From contig NC_079368.1 in the NCBI RefSeq assembly GCF_021018895.1, positions 4,185,501 to 4,249,500 of the forward strand: a stretch of 64,000 bases of DNA, in the 5' to 3' direction. The notes beneath the pieces are model-generated. The model was not told the DNA's origin, did no database searches, and saw only the letters and a list, made by a program, of their open reading frames with translations. The position numbers and the translations under genes were made by a program. The DNA is from Seriola aureovittata. Its lineage: Eukaryota > Chordata > Actinopteri > Carangiformes > Carangidae. Shown here piece after piece: positions 33,635 through 46,896 of this stretch (position 1 is the stretch's first letter; each line of letters begins with the position of its first letter).

Positions 33635-36600
33635 GTACATTCATTTTGCATTCCACTTGCCAGTCCAGTCTTCTTCTTGTTTTTTCCTCTCTTCTTCTGT
33701 GCTGTCCATGATGAGAGGCGTGCATGCTTGCAGAGGAGTGAGTGTGACTTTATGGAGATGCTTAGCTGCAGGGGGAAGGCATGGTTGTCGTGCTGCATGC
33801 TGATTTTTTTTTTTTTTCCTCCTCACCGAGATTCTTGTTGCGTGCCGCCGCTGGGAGTCGGAGCGGTGGCAGCCCGCGCGCTGCGGTGCACGTGTGGCTT
33901 CAAAAGTAAGCGGAGCAGCCTGGTGGAGGTCTGACTTACGGCTCATAAACAGGTCCTGCATGTTGGGGGGAGACGGGGGTGGGGTCCGGGGACACCGCAA
34001 GGGGGTCCTTACAGGGGGTCCCCTCAGTGTATATGAGGCATGGACTGTCAACCAGAAATGATCTCAAAGTCTGACTGTTGCAATCAGACGTTCAACTTTC
34101 AGTAATACATAATAAAAGTCCTGCAGCGAGAGTTTCAAAATAAGGTTAACCTGCAGTCTGCGGCTTTTTTTAAATTTTTTATCTCAACTGAGAAGCAACT
34201 GTAATGAATATTAAGCAAAGTAACAATGTCAGCATCAGCAACCCCCCCAACATAACCTACCATCCATCCCAGGTTGCTCTGCATGCAGGAGAACGGCTTG
34301 TCGATTCTCTCAAGGTGACATTTAAGGTGGATTAGAAGCAGAGATGTAGCCGCGCGCACCTTCCTCACCTCTGTGGAGGAGTTTAGTGCTTGGTCAGAGC
34401 TGATATGAATTCTCATCAGATCAACTCACAGCGGGTCATATGTCAAACTGAGCAGGACGGAAGATTTTAAAAATAACTTTCCTCCGCTGATTTTTTTTTT
34501 TTTTCTTATCAGTGGTCGGGGGCAGCAGATTGGAGGTCACAGTTTATCAGCTGTTTGTGTATCAATACATCACTGTGTGGAGTTATTTGTCTGTATGTGC
34601 TGCACCAGAGAGGAAAAGAATCGTGATAGCGAAGGAGTTATGCTTTGGGAATAAATATTTATTGTTTAATTGATTAGTCACTTTGTCAATACAATGTTCA
34701 AAATAGTAAAAAAGAAAAACCCAAATATATTGTCCCAGAGCGCCAGATGACTTTTTCTGTTTAGTCATCATCATATTATTGGCAAGAAAAGTGTCTGGCA
34801 ACAAAGGCTGCAACAATGAATTGATTATCATAATAGTTGCTGATAATTTATTTTTTTGATTGAGTGATTGATCCTTTAAAGCACATTAACATGTAAAAAA
34901 AAATGATAAAAATAAGAAAATCTATTCTTTTTGTTCCATCCTGTTTTTCATCTTTCTCTGTGGAGAGGACTTCAGTGGTCTTTTCCCTCTTGCAAACAAA
35001 AGCAAACAAATTAGAAAATGTGTTGTTACAGTCTTTGCTTTGATGTCTCTCAGGTGGCTTTTTTTATTAGGTGTTGCTTTCTATAGTTTTTCTCATGTAT
35101 GCTTCTGTATGTTTTTTTTTTTTTTTTTACACCCAGTGCAATGTACACTTTGCTATTCTAAAACAGGCAGGTGGTATCGATCATTTTCATGATTGATTGA
35201 AAACCTTCACATTTGAGGAGATGAAGTCCGTGACTTTGTGTCCTTTTTCTTTAATCACTTAATTGTGTTTTTCTTATCAGGTTTGTTCCTGATTCATTTT
35301 CTGTTTATAGATTTATGACAAATAGTCTGAAGTTTGTTATATTTCTTTGGTTACTGAAGATACGAGGAGGTCGGGTTTCTTTTAGGAGTGGAGAGAAACT
35401 TTAACTGTAAAACTAACTCAATATGTGTAATTATAAGCAGATACATGGAAGAGAATCCCTGGTAAGACGCCATACTTTGTTTTCAGCCGACAGTTTGTTT
35501 CATGAGCACACCGGGTGTCACTTTGTTCAAACAGCACATATTTCACTGTGAAACAGGAGACTTCCTCTCCTCCTGCAGCTCCACTCCAGCACATATAAAG
35601 ATCCAGATAGGGATGATAGGTTTGATTCTGCGGCTTCCAGCATGATGAGAGAAAAAAAGAAGAATGCAGCATTTCACCAAGCAGCCGCTCTGAGCTCCGT
35701 CTCCTCCTGCCTCATTTAAAGTTGACTCTTTCCCCCTGAGAAACCACATGATATCATCACCCTGTCCTCCTGGAGACCACAAGATGGCTCCATCTTGGCA
35801 CCGTTAAAGCCTTTTGAAATTTTTACTGTGACACAAACCCGTCTCTATCACTTCTGTTCTCTACTAAGCTCCTTCATTGACCCTTTTCTTTAATATTACA
35901 GTTTTCTGCATCTTTGGTAGTCGTCTTTTCTATTTATGAAAAAAGTAGTAAGAAAAACATCCATTCTCCCGCCTGCTGTCTGTAATTTGCTCTGCCTATA
36001 AATAAAAGACTTTGAAGCTCAGCGCTTCGATGTCATCAATAATTGTTTGCTTTTGTAAAGCTGAAATTGCCCTGCTTCTTTGTTGCTTTCTATTGCCTTC
36101 TTGCTGCAGTTGTTTTCAGCTCTGTCTCCATTATTTCTTTCACGGGAGGTCAACTGAGTTGGGTCTCAGGATTGTTATAAATAGCACACAGAGTAACAAA
36201 GAGCTCCAATAATCTGAGCTGAACATATTTACTTTCACAGGGAGCAGAAGTTGCTTCGCAGCGAACAGCCAAGTAAAGGAAACATGTACTTTATCAAAGG
36301 TGATGAATCTCTTCCTCCAGTTTTTTGTGGCAGCTAAAGGTTGAACTTAAAAGCACCCAGACTGACCTTGGATCTGCACAACAACTTGTATTTTTCAAAA
36401 CTGCCATGCAAAGACTTTCTTTTTTTCTTTTTTTACATTTTTTTTTAATCTTACTTTGATTTCTAAATGAAACATTGAATGCAGTGTGACACCTGTTCTA
36501 TCAGCTCAATCCGAAAGGCCACCCTGTGGACCAGCAGACTGAGGCCTTGAGGATTCTGATCATTTGTTGTCTAAAGTGCCTGAATTGCTGGGATTTTGTC

Positions 36601-36684
36601 AAGTGTATGAGCTCCCGGGCCAGGAGGGGATAAAATGCAATCTATGAAACAAGACCTCACTTCTTTCCTTGGATAGGAAAGTAC

Positions 36685-37171
36685 TTAAAGGTCCTATATC
36701 TTACACTTTCCCTGTGTTTTACTTGAAGTGTTGATCCATAAGAAGATATATGTGTGGTATTAAGAACCAAAAACCATCTCAGTGTAGTTTTACATCTCTT
36801 CTCCTGGGCTTCTCTCTGCAGCTCTAGTAACAACAGGTCAGTGAGCCAATCAGAAGAGAGGAGGCTCTGATCTTCTTGTTTGATTGGCTGACTGTTTTTC
36901 TGAGTGATTGAATTAAAATACAGCAGATTTCAGGTAAACAGTCATAGAAACCAAATCCTGCAAGATTGGATGGTGTGTCGTGGTGGGGGGGCATAGTGGG
37001 GTGGGGTGACTATATACCTGTGACATCACAAAGTTACAAAAGTCCTGACGGCTTGTTTTAAGGCTCAGTTTCTGAATACAGGCTGTGTACAATCTTTCAC
37101 TATAGAACCTAGATCTGCTTTATGATCAGTAAAGACATGGGAATTACCTTGAAACAATATGAGACCTTTAA
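36685..37171. mobile_element. TTAA-flanked MITE
   Basis: It starts TTAAAGGTCCTATAT and ends ATATGAGACCTTTAA, so the termini form a short inverted repeat flanked by TTAA on both sides. The interior (AAGAACCAAAAACCATCTCA, TGTGACATCACAAAG, GACGGCTTGTTTTAAGG) matches a common non-coding teleost element I recall. Both this MITE and the transposon at 19504 place AGG directly inside the TTAA, which suggests, but does not show, a related transposase. Confidence 0.7.
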
Positions 37172-38869
37172 TCTGTTTTCCTATAGATATAAACCAACCT
37201 GGTGGAGCATCCCTTTAGTATTCCACTCTTCAGCACAGGACATAGTGTATTATTTCTTCACTATAGTTCTCATTAGCTGCCTTGCATCTTCGTCTTGTGA
37301 GGATGTATCTTCGTTGTTTAAGTCAGTTACAGACCGGCATGCAGAGGTTTAAGGGGAGAGGATGGTGCGTTTGTGTTTGTGCGTGACACAGAGAGTTAAG
37401 GAAGAAAGATGCTTGTTGCAGCCATCAATATAAATTGAAAAGTCATGGATCACCTAATGAATTTAAAAAGTAATGATTCCACACATTGAGGTAATGCTAC
37501 GCAGGATTAATTGGACAGCTTAGCGGTTGTATTTTAAGCTGCGTGTTCAAGACGAAATATATTATTTTGACTGGCTGTAACTTGGCTGTAAATCCTCCGT
37601 GTGCTCAACACTTCCCCTCACAGTTAAGTGCTGTGCGAATCAGACTTAGTGAGCCATTCATCAGAGGGAGAATTTAGCAGGACTGCACTGCTACTGAAGC
37701 TCAACAGGTGTCTGCTGTAATATTCAGGCTGTAGTGTTTCTTTGACAGAACATGATTTCAGTTTGATGTTGTGCCCACACTGGAAAGAATTAATCTCATT
37801 AAGCTGACCAGTGTCATGATTTTATTGTCGCACCAACTCAACATTTGCCCCAAATGTCTGCTCTGGCTGAACACCAAGCTGATTATATTACTGAAGTGCA
37901 GGCAGTCTGCCCAGTGTGCGTGCTAATGTTTTCACTCAGCAGATCTGTGGACCGTGCTTAGGTCACACTGCATGGGAATAGTCCACTTAGCAGCAAACAC
38001 AAAGTAACTGCTCATTGTTTTGACCTCGAGGCATGGCATTACAATTTGGCTTGAATTTGCGTCCCCAAGGCCAAAGCAGCAGAATGATAGAGACAGAATG
38101 GGAGGCAGATCAGTGCACGGGGGCTCTGGGGTAGGAAGTACAGTCTCTGCCGTGTGAGTGTGCAGCCTCATTCATCCAGTCTGGCTAATTTGCACCCCCT
38201 GGGAGCGATGTTGGAGTCTCTCACTGGCCCCCGGAGCACCAGCTGGACAAAATGCTGCTGATGATAGAGGTAACAGTTTCTATGGACTTTACAGGTCACA
38301 GTGAGAGCACGGGGAGGCCAGGCAGCTGCTCTCATTCTCATACCGTATATGCAGCTTTTCCTTTCTTACTTTCTAAATCAGCAAGAAGTCTCACTTATCT
38401 GCAGTGTAACACGTTCTGAGCTTTACTCACAGACATGCTCATGCTGAACTGTAAAAGGACATTAAGTGGCATTTAGTGAACTAAAAGTCAACTGGAACCA
38501 AATGTAGACCGTCCCTCAGTTACCCCTAGGCAATGATGGCCCGTAATTGACCCAAACCATTAAGTCACATTTGCACAGCAGAGATAAGTGAGCTCTTCAG
38601 ATGTAGTGTGAAAATGAAGGAAAATGGAACATATGAAACATATGGAGCATATGCTAAAACTCTTAATGATACTGTTTGGTCATTTTATGTTTTGTCTCAC
38701 TTGGGGTCTTGATAATTTGGTGAATCACAACCATTAGAGTACAGCGAGAAACAACCAACTTCTCCAAGCTGAACGACAAAATAGGTTATTTGTTGTTGTC
38801 TTTCAAAATGACCCATATTGGCTCTTGTTGTCAGGACAACATCTTTTTCAGTTGTAGCCAATCTGCCAC

Positions 38870-39065
38870 CTCTAGACTTAAAGTTTTGTTACTTTAAGAA
38901 AACTAAACTTGCTTAGTTAAAGTTAGGGAACGGTCATGGTCATGGTATGAAATCGCTGACACGATGTAAAATGTAGCTTCCTTTGTCAAAGTCACATGAA
39001 TTGTGGACTGACACATCCAAAACAACCTCCTTCCTCTTCTGTTGCCATAACAACATCATGCTTTA
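38870..39065 (+). repeat. possible dispersed repeat fragment
   Basis: TTTAAGAAAACTAAACTTGC and AGTTAGGGAACGGTCATGG resemble a repeated fish motif around AAAACTACTTAGTTA. The match is by memory and weak. Confidence 0.3.
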
Positions 39066-39389
39066 CTTATGCATTGGCTTATCAAAGACCTCTCTCACCA
39101 TATCCCGACTAAGCTGGTGTCCATTTGTTTTTATATAAATACATTTTTCATAGGGATCCCTGGATTTGTTTCTTGCTAGCGGCATGACTCTAGGTTATAG
39201 CAGTGTCCAGATTGAAATATTTCACCCACTGGATTTCTATTAATGTTTTTACAGACGTTTGTGGTTACCTGAAGATGAATCCTGCTGATGCTGGTGATCC
39301 CCTGCATTTTCCTCTAAAGCCACTCTTCTCTGAAGTTAGATTTTGAGTCAGTCTGAGTGAATCTGAGTGAATTTTTGAGTGAATCCATC

Positions 39390-39545
39390 CAACCCATTAG
39401 ACCAACTTGAAATTTGATACATTTATTCATGTTCCCCTCAGGATAAATTTTAATAACTCTTGTGATCCCCTGACTTTTCATCAAGCATCAAGTTTTTGAC
39501 CAAATATCTGCAAAACTAATAATATTCCCATCAGCCTCAGCTGTT
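39390..39545 (+). repeat. GCGCCATCATCAGG-family repeat, 39.4-kb copy
   Basis: It contains TTGAAATTTGATACATTTAT, CCCCTCAGGATAAATTTTAA, GACCAAATATCTGCAAAACT and CATCAGCCTCAGCTGTTAT in the family order. Confidence 0.5.
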
Positions 39546-39677
39546 ATTTTCTGTGGCCAATAACTAAGTATGGCTGCAACCCACAATTATTTTCATGATC
39601 GATTAATAAGCTGGTTGTTTGGTCCATTAATTACCAGCTTCAACAGTGTGTGGCTGGTTTTGTTTTGACCTTTTGAG

Positions 39678-39678
<1 letters not shown>

Positions 39679-39711
<33 letters not shown>

Positions 39712-39728
39712 TGTGTGCGTGTGTGTGT
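39679..39728. repeat. (GT)n microsatellite
   Basis: About 14 GT units, then TTTTTGTGTGCGTGTGTGTG. Confidence 0.95.
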
Positions 39729-40859
39729 CATCATGGCAGAATGTTCTCCTGGAGACACCTGCTGTAGCAGCACAGAGGTGATTTTGTGTGAGAGATGTCT
39801 GTCTGTCTGTGAACAGATTTTGTCACTGTGATAATGTCACAAAAAGGTGCAGTCATGAAACTTTACAGCTTCTTAGTTGAGATCAAAATGAAGGTCAAGT
39901 TCGAGGATGAGTACTCATGCAGTAACATAGTGATGACTACTGAGGACTTGGAACGTCAGCATTTTGACTTTCAGGTGTTTCAAGATGTTCTGTGGTAATT
40001 TTTGTGTTTTTTTTCAGAGAAATGTCAGAAAATAGTGAAAATGGCCCAGTATGAATTCCTACAGTTCAAGGTGACATCTTCACATACTTTGTTTTGCCTA
40101 GAGATTGAGTTTACTGTGGTATAGGACATAAAGCAGCATCCATATCCTGGTGTTTGAGAAACTGGGACCAGGAAAGTAAAGAAACGACTAAAATTATCAT
40201 TCAATAATCAAAGTAGTTCCCAGGTCAGTTGCTCGATGATGTAACACATTTTTTTTTGGATAATCAGTTGAGAAAACGTATGTGGATGAAATACACAGAC
40301 AGAAATGTCTATTTTTAGTTAATCCAGTGAGTGAAATACCAGACAAATCAAAGTACTTCATCTCAGTGATGCAACCATCCTTTAAATCCAATCCTGCCAC
40401 ACAGTAATCCTGCTCCTTGATTTTCAACACTGCCCACAATGATTCATACAACCTCAGGAATCAAAGGGAGAACTACCAGAGTGAGACAGACCCTCCGACA
40501 GTACATACATTTATATCATCTCATGTCATATTACCCAACCCTACTCTACTACTACTAGTGATACTGTACACTCTAAATACGAGAGTGATAATTAAAGCAT
40601 ATATATTTTTGAGGCTGATTGATATTTGGGAACTAAAAATCTGATAACAACATACCAGCCGATAGATACTCATTTTGTCGTGTTTTGTGTTTTTTGAGCG
40701 AGACAGCTTGCAGTTACAGTCAGAGCGCTCGATGCCAGCACTGTTTCGAGATGACCTCACACATACTTTGGCATTTCTGTGCTGCAGTTTCTTGCTACTT
40801 ATCAGCCACCATCCGTATACACCACCACCATTACTTCAACGTTCGATGATCTTTGTTGT

Positions 40860-41125
40860 AATGGTTACAATAATAACAATGTGGTTAACTTTTCTGAACA
40901 GTCATGGGTAATACAAACGATATAAACAGCTAGTTTAGCATGGGAATTGAACACCGCTCTCCTGTGTCATTTTCCTGTGTTTCGCTGACCCGTCCATCCA
41001 CCACAACTTCCTCCCGACGTGGACTTTGTCTCTCTTTATACCACGTCACCACACTTTTCCCTTTGCTACTGTTATAATTACTACGGCTGCTAGGCGTCAC
41101 CTAGCAACAAAACGTAACTTTGGGT
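40860..41125 (-). mobile_element. inverted, diverged copy of the 9.1-kb TIR element
   Basis: Its reverse complement aligns with 9083-9340 through TACGTTTTGTTGCTAGG, GTAGTAATTATAACAGTAGC, AAAGAGAGACAAAGTCCACG and TTGTGGTGGATGGA. The copy at 9 kb appears to lack some 40 bp present here. The second inverted end is not evident, so this copy is incomplete or was never TIR-bounded. Confidence 0.65.
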
Positions 41126-44100
41126 GATAATAACCTGCTGCACAGATTACCTATGGACTCGTTTTTTTTTTTTTACAGGTGAACAATCTGCGCTCTAGTG
41201 ATACTCCTGGGATCCAGTGGAGGTTTTGTTTCTACCTCCAGAAGAAAAAACAAAAAACAAAAGGAAAATTCACATTTGAAGATAGTTTTTCATATTAAAA
41301 TAATCAACACTGGCAATATATTATATGCTAGTGGCTGTTTCGGTAAAATAGTTTCAGTATCAGCGTAACCAGATACATCACCCCAACACTGAAAGCCCAC
41401 TCTTATTGTGTGAGCTGTGTATTACAGATGATTCTGACACAGTCAGTCAAATTACTCATCATATTCTGATGATACTGTGATTAAACAGCCATGACACTGT
41501 AATTGCTTACCTTCATTTGTGTAGCAGTGGCTGTGTCAGTGATGAAATATTAGTGAGGATGTCATCAATAATCCAAAGAACAACTAGCGGCTTCTACAAA
41601 CCTGCTTTTTTAAATTATTGCATCAGTGCAGAAGTTTTTAGGCACAGTCTCACTGTCCTCCACACTGAAGTGTGTGAAGCGTGTTTATCTCCCAGTGCTA
41701 CAGCTTTGTGACTTTCAGATGGCATCTTCTTCACTCTGCTGATTCTTGCCTACGTTGGGTTTTACACTAATATCTGGCCTCAGAGAGCCGCGTTGGAGGC
41801 CCTCCAAAATTCATGACCGACAATCTCGCTTCATTCCTTTATCATCACTCACTGTCAGCAACAGGTCAGCAAAGATAACGACCGTTCATTTAAAAAGTAC
41901 AATTCTGGCTATTGTACTGTATCTGTGATTGATTCTCTCTGCTGCGCTGGGTGTTTAAAAATCGTCTGTTTCACTTGCAAAGTCAGGAGAAATTAGAAAA
42001 GTGCAGGTGCAGTGGAGATGACTGTGGAGAATGTGAATCAATAGTGGACTATGAGGACCGCAACCTTTGACAACTTAATTATCACTGGCTGTACAGACTG
42101 CAAATTTGCTTTAATTTGCTTCACATTAGTATTCTCACTAAAGTGGATGATGCATTGATTTTAGAAATATACATTTGAAGGTAAAAAAAGCTGCCCCAAG
42201 AAGGATTCTTTTAACTTTTAACTAAATCTCTTCCTTCTTCTCTGACAACTTTCAGAGCATCATGGAAGTGAAAACCTCTGCAGTGACGTCCAGAATGAAT
42301 ACACTGTTTAGCAGCTCTCAACAGGTTTAGCAAGGTTAGCAGCTCTTCAGGGTGATTTACAGACTGCTTTAATGGAGCTGCGGTCAGGGATGAATTACTG
42401 TATGACCACACTGGCCCATACTGAATGTTTAATAAAAAGGCCTGTTCATCAGAATGCTATAATACCACCGTACAGGTCAGTCTAACCCTATAACCCCTAT
42501 AACCAGTTGATTTTTGCCATTTCCCTGTATAATTGTCCTCACTTAAAGGCTAAGCAGATGACACATGATGATGAGTGGTGGTATGATGCTTTTTGTTGGC
42601 TGTGCTTTAAACATCTGCCATTCTGATCACCTTCCAAAGCAACGTTTCCAGAGGTTTTTGCTTCACTGGCCACAGGTCCTGAGGATGGCACTAGGTCGCT
42701 GGTCCCCAAGGGATAGTTCTTAAATATATGACCCCTATATGTCAAACTTTGACCTTGACCATGATAAGTATTCTCAAAATGAAAAAAAAACAAACAAATT
42801 TACATAATGCATACATGATTTAAATGGTCACAGTTACTCGTGTCTCAACTCAATACGAAGTCCACGCTGGGGGACAGTTTCATTTTTGACTTGTAAAATT
42901 GAAATTCTAAGTACCGCCAATAACTTACACTGGCACATACTTTCTGGAGCTTGTCATTGTCATATTTTTGCAAGTGAAATATGCAGACTATGAGCCTTTT
43001 CTTAACAGGACCTCATTATGACTTACTGCGTTCAGCTCTTCAGCAGTTCTTTGTGACAGTAGCTCAAAGCTACGTCTTCCCAGCACTTCCCTCTCCAGCT
43101 GATACTCTTAATGTGTGCAGCCGCTATGATTAATTGCCACTTTTGCTACTTGTAAGACTGCGTATAGAATGAATGACCAACTTCTAATTTATGAGTTAGC
43201 GCGATCGTCTGTGTATAGTCATCATTCTCCATTAAACAGGTCCACAGTTTATGGGGGAATGTTACTTTTATTCCGTGAATTCTGGGACGTCCACTGCAGC
43301 AGTCCCAGTCATTATTTTTCAAATGGGTTATTATTTTTCTCTAAAAGCAGATCAAAAAATGATTTTAATTAGCACTGGTCTATCAGAGGCAGTCCAGGCT
43401 GAAAAGCCAGATAGTGCACTAAATGACAATGCAGTTAATATTGAATTGAATTCTTTTAAATTTGGCTTTACATAATTTATGATCTCATTGTCGGCCTCTT
43501 TACGCCCTTCTCACCACACATGATTCCTGTCATTGAATGGCTGCCCAGTGAATACTAATTCATCTACATATCATGCCAGACACTCAAAGTGAGCTCAAGA
43601 ACATTTTCCAAACTCTGATAGGCAGCATGTTCGTAATCCACAGTGCATCATGTGTAATCTGTGTCAATAACTTTCCACTATAACTATATATTTTTATTTC
43701 ATGACGTGCCAGTTTATTTCCAATAATTAATTTACTTAATTAGTCCTGAGCTTCCTAATAACAAACGCTATTATGCATTAACATTATTGTCCTACTGTAT
43801 GTAAACCTGATTGCTTTTTCAAATAGCTGAGGGACAGTCATTGGCTCCCAGGATTTGCAAGTCCAAAGCAAAAGCTCTGTGTAAGGTGCTGTATAATTTA
43901 TAGACCTGCATGATACAGCTTAAATTAAAGTCTCTTTGTCATGAATTATACAAAGTCTTCTACCTCCTAAATTCAGTAATGACCGAGTGAAAGCCGGAGA
44001 GCTGCTTTAGGAGTGCTTTAGGATGACTGGGGATAAATGGATGAATGTTGCATAGATTTCAGCCTCTTGTCTGATCAGTTTCCCACCAGGCATGGCTTTT

Positions 44101-44799
44101 CTCCATAGTCAGTTATTTAGGCAGTTTTCTTTGCATACCTCATGTGTTTAATGAGCATGACATGGAGTTACTCTGTAATGATGTTTCAGTTGTAAAATGG
44201 CTCAGGCTGTTTACTTTGGAGCCCATACCGCGGGGCCACGTGCACACTGCAGCTACGGTTTGGATTGGGATATCAGGAGCTGGTATCAGTCATAACCTTT
44301 AAAATGCCTCTTCTCCTCTCTTTTTACAGCACTGTGATCTGTGCTTTCAACTCTCTGACAATTTAATGATGGAGAGAACGGTCTGGGGCTGATCTCCCAC
44401 AACAGCTTTGCACAAGAGGAATCTGAGGTCTCAGCGTGGGAGGTGCAGAATCACCCCAAGTGACTACAGTAGCAATCTAAATTAAATTAACCAGGGAGGA
44501 GGCAACACATTTGGTCATTATTAAGCTCTGGTTCTAGGAGATCATTACTCAAGGACAAGGTTTAGAAGTATCAAGGCAGAGGCAGACATAACTGTGTAAG
44601 GAAAGGGTTGTAAAAAGGTTTTACGCTACGGGAAAGGGTTGATCGGCTCTATGGGTGGCAACTTTGGTCAGTAGGTTGGTCCACCATGTTGGTCCTGACT
44701 AAAATATCTTCTTAAAGGAAATAATGACTGGATTGCCAGGACATTTTGGTCCCCAGAGAAGAAGTCCCATTTACTTTCTGGCACCACCAGCAGGTTGAT

Positions 44800-45075
44800 G
44801 TATTCGAATTTCAGTATAGAATCTCAACAACTATGGAAGGGACTGCCATAAAATGTAGTACAAACATTCATAGTCCCCAGTGGATGTTTCCTGGTTGTAT
44901 TTGCCATCCCCTGATTTTTCATCAGTTGCCACCTAGTCAGATTTTTCACTTATCAAGTGAAATATCTCAATATCTAGGCTACTAGATGGATTGGGACCAA
45001 ATCTGGAACAGATTGTTGGTTCTACTGTGATACATCATTTTGTGCTTTTTTTATCCCCTAACTTTTCATCACTCT
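44800..45075 (+). repeat. GCGCCATCATCAGG-family repeat, 44.8-kb copy
   Basis: AATCTCAACAACTATGGAAG, CATTCATAGTCCCC, ATCCCCTGATTTTTCATCAG and GATGGATTGGGACCAAATC fit the family; the order suggests two partial copies in series. Confidence 0.45.
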
Positions 45076-45120
45076 GTTCAAGCATGTTTACATTGTTGAT
45101 TCAGGAGGAAATGACTAGGT

Positions 45121-45260
45121 AACACTATTTATCCCAAAGGGAAATTAGAATGCTCCAGTAGCTTACATTCAAGATAAACAGATATCAACAGAAGTAAGAA
45201 AATAGAATAGATAAAATAGAATAATAATAATAATATTACGATAATAATAAAATATACAGA
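45121..45260 (+). repeat. possible retroposon 3'-tail remnant
   Basis: ATTTATCCCAAAGGGAAATT followed by an A/T-rich ATAGAATAATAATAA tract resembles a 3' end common to several fish retroposons. No coding part is attached. Confidence 0.3.
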
Positions 45261-45434
45261 TAAAATGGAAATTTATTTAAATTGGAAATATAAACAGAAA
45301 ATGCATAGGCCTATGGTGTGTGTGTATGTTATATTTTTACAAGTACAGTATAAATGTAGGTTGGATTGTCCACAGCAGTAAAGTGCCTGTGCAGTGTCAC
45401 ACAGTACAGCATTTAGCAAGTGCAGTATTACTGG

Positions 45435-45575
45435 ATGGGTAGCCGTGGAAGTTGGTAGATATTCATGTTCCTCGCATTAATGACGTTGGTGTTATCCTGA
45501 ATTTTCCATCATCATCTGGTCAAAAATCTGAACTTGTAGAATACTTGACCAAAATTAATGACATTTCGATCTGCC
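45435..45575 (+). repeat. GCGCCATCATCAGG-family repeat, 45.4-kb fragment
   Basis: AGATATTCATGTTCCTCG, TTTTCCATCATCATCTGGTC and CCAAAATTAATGACATTTCG follow the family order. Confidence 0.4.
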
Positions 45576-46869
45576 TCACCCAGACCTGTACGCATTTTGC
45601 GTAGAAGGTAAGCATTTTGACATCAAAGTACGCTGGTAAGATTTGTCGCTGTAAAGTATGCTACGCAAAAAGCTGGTGACGTCTGTAAGTTAAATTGTGC
45701 ACGTACAGTACTCAAGTCTAACAGCAAGGGGTCAGCAGCGTCTAAGCTGCTTAACAAGAGAAGAAGAGTTCGACCAATCACAGCGCCGGGTTCAGTCCCC
45801 CCAAACCGTCAAGCGGGAGCAACTGACAAATGTCACTCATTTCAACACAGCAACAGAAACAGGTGTTTACATCTCCTCAGGTGATGGCGATGCTTAAACT
45901 CCTCTGCAAAGGTAAACGGGCTGCGGTGGATGTGGAAAGTTGACATTGTGAATTGAGTTAAGTTAAGGCAGACCTGCCAAACGTGTCAAACTATTTAACG
46001 TTGGTAACGTTAGCCTGACGTTACGTAATTTACAAGCTAGCTAGCTAACAAGCATTTAAACTGACAAAGTTAAACTTAAGTTCCTAGACTGAAGTTCCAA
46101 AACTTGAGGTGAACATTTATAAAACCCTGAACCCTGCAAGTTTAAAACCAGGGTTCAGCCTCCTGTGAACTGATGTCACATTGTTCACACATGGCCACAA
46201 ACACTATTCCTAAATGTAAATATGACTTTTCATTAGAGTTCTTCTCAAGAATATATGATTGTATTGTTTTCTTCACAGCTGATTCATATGTTGAATAACT
46301 TGATGATATGTTGATGAGTAGGGAAAAAAACGTGTGCAAAGTGGAGTGGTATGTAAGCACAAACAAAGCTTTACACTATTATGATGCTCAAAATATTTTC
46401 CCAAGGCAGGCAGGTCTGCTCACCTATATGTTGACATTGGCAAAGCATCAGTGTGCCTAAATACAATCTCACAGATTGGCTACTGTGGATTGTTCGATCA
46501 GAATCTGTTGTTGTTATGGAAAAGGAGGAGACGTAGTTTAGAGTTTAAACTGTCTCTTGCTATGAACTTGGTGTTGAGATCAAAGTCAGATTTCTTGTTG
46601 AGACAGCAGCTGTGCCCCATGGAGCTCATGATGAGAATCCAGTGTCTGAGTTGTCCTCCATCAAAGGGACACCTACTGGAAAGTCCAGTATGTGCCCAGT
46701 TCTTGTGCAACTGGCTTTCGTCCAGCTCCCCAGCTTAACGCCCTCCCTAACGAATTACAACTGACCTTTTATAGCTGTAACATCTGCTGGGCACTCGCTG
46801 CTGTGACCTCTCTTTCATCTCTGAACTCCTTCCCTCCCACTGTTTCATCAGCTTTTTCTATTTTTTCTT

Positions 46870-46896
46870 CCCCCCCCCCCCCCCCCCCCCCCCCCC
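46870..46896. repeat. poly-C run (27)
   Basis: A 27-base C homopolymer within a pyrimidine-rich tract in putative zmat4 intron 1. Confidence 0.95.

Noticed and set aside
33641..34051. 136-codon minus-strand open frame beside the promoter candidate
   Set aside because: It arises from GC-rich, stop-poor sequence; no domain and no splice or promoter context on that strand.
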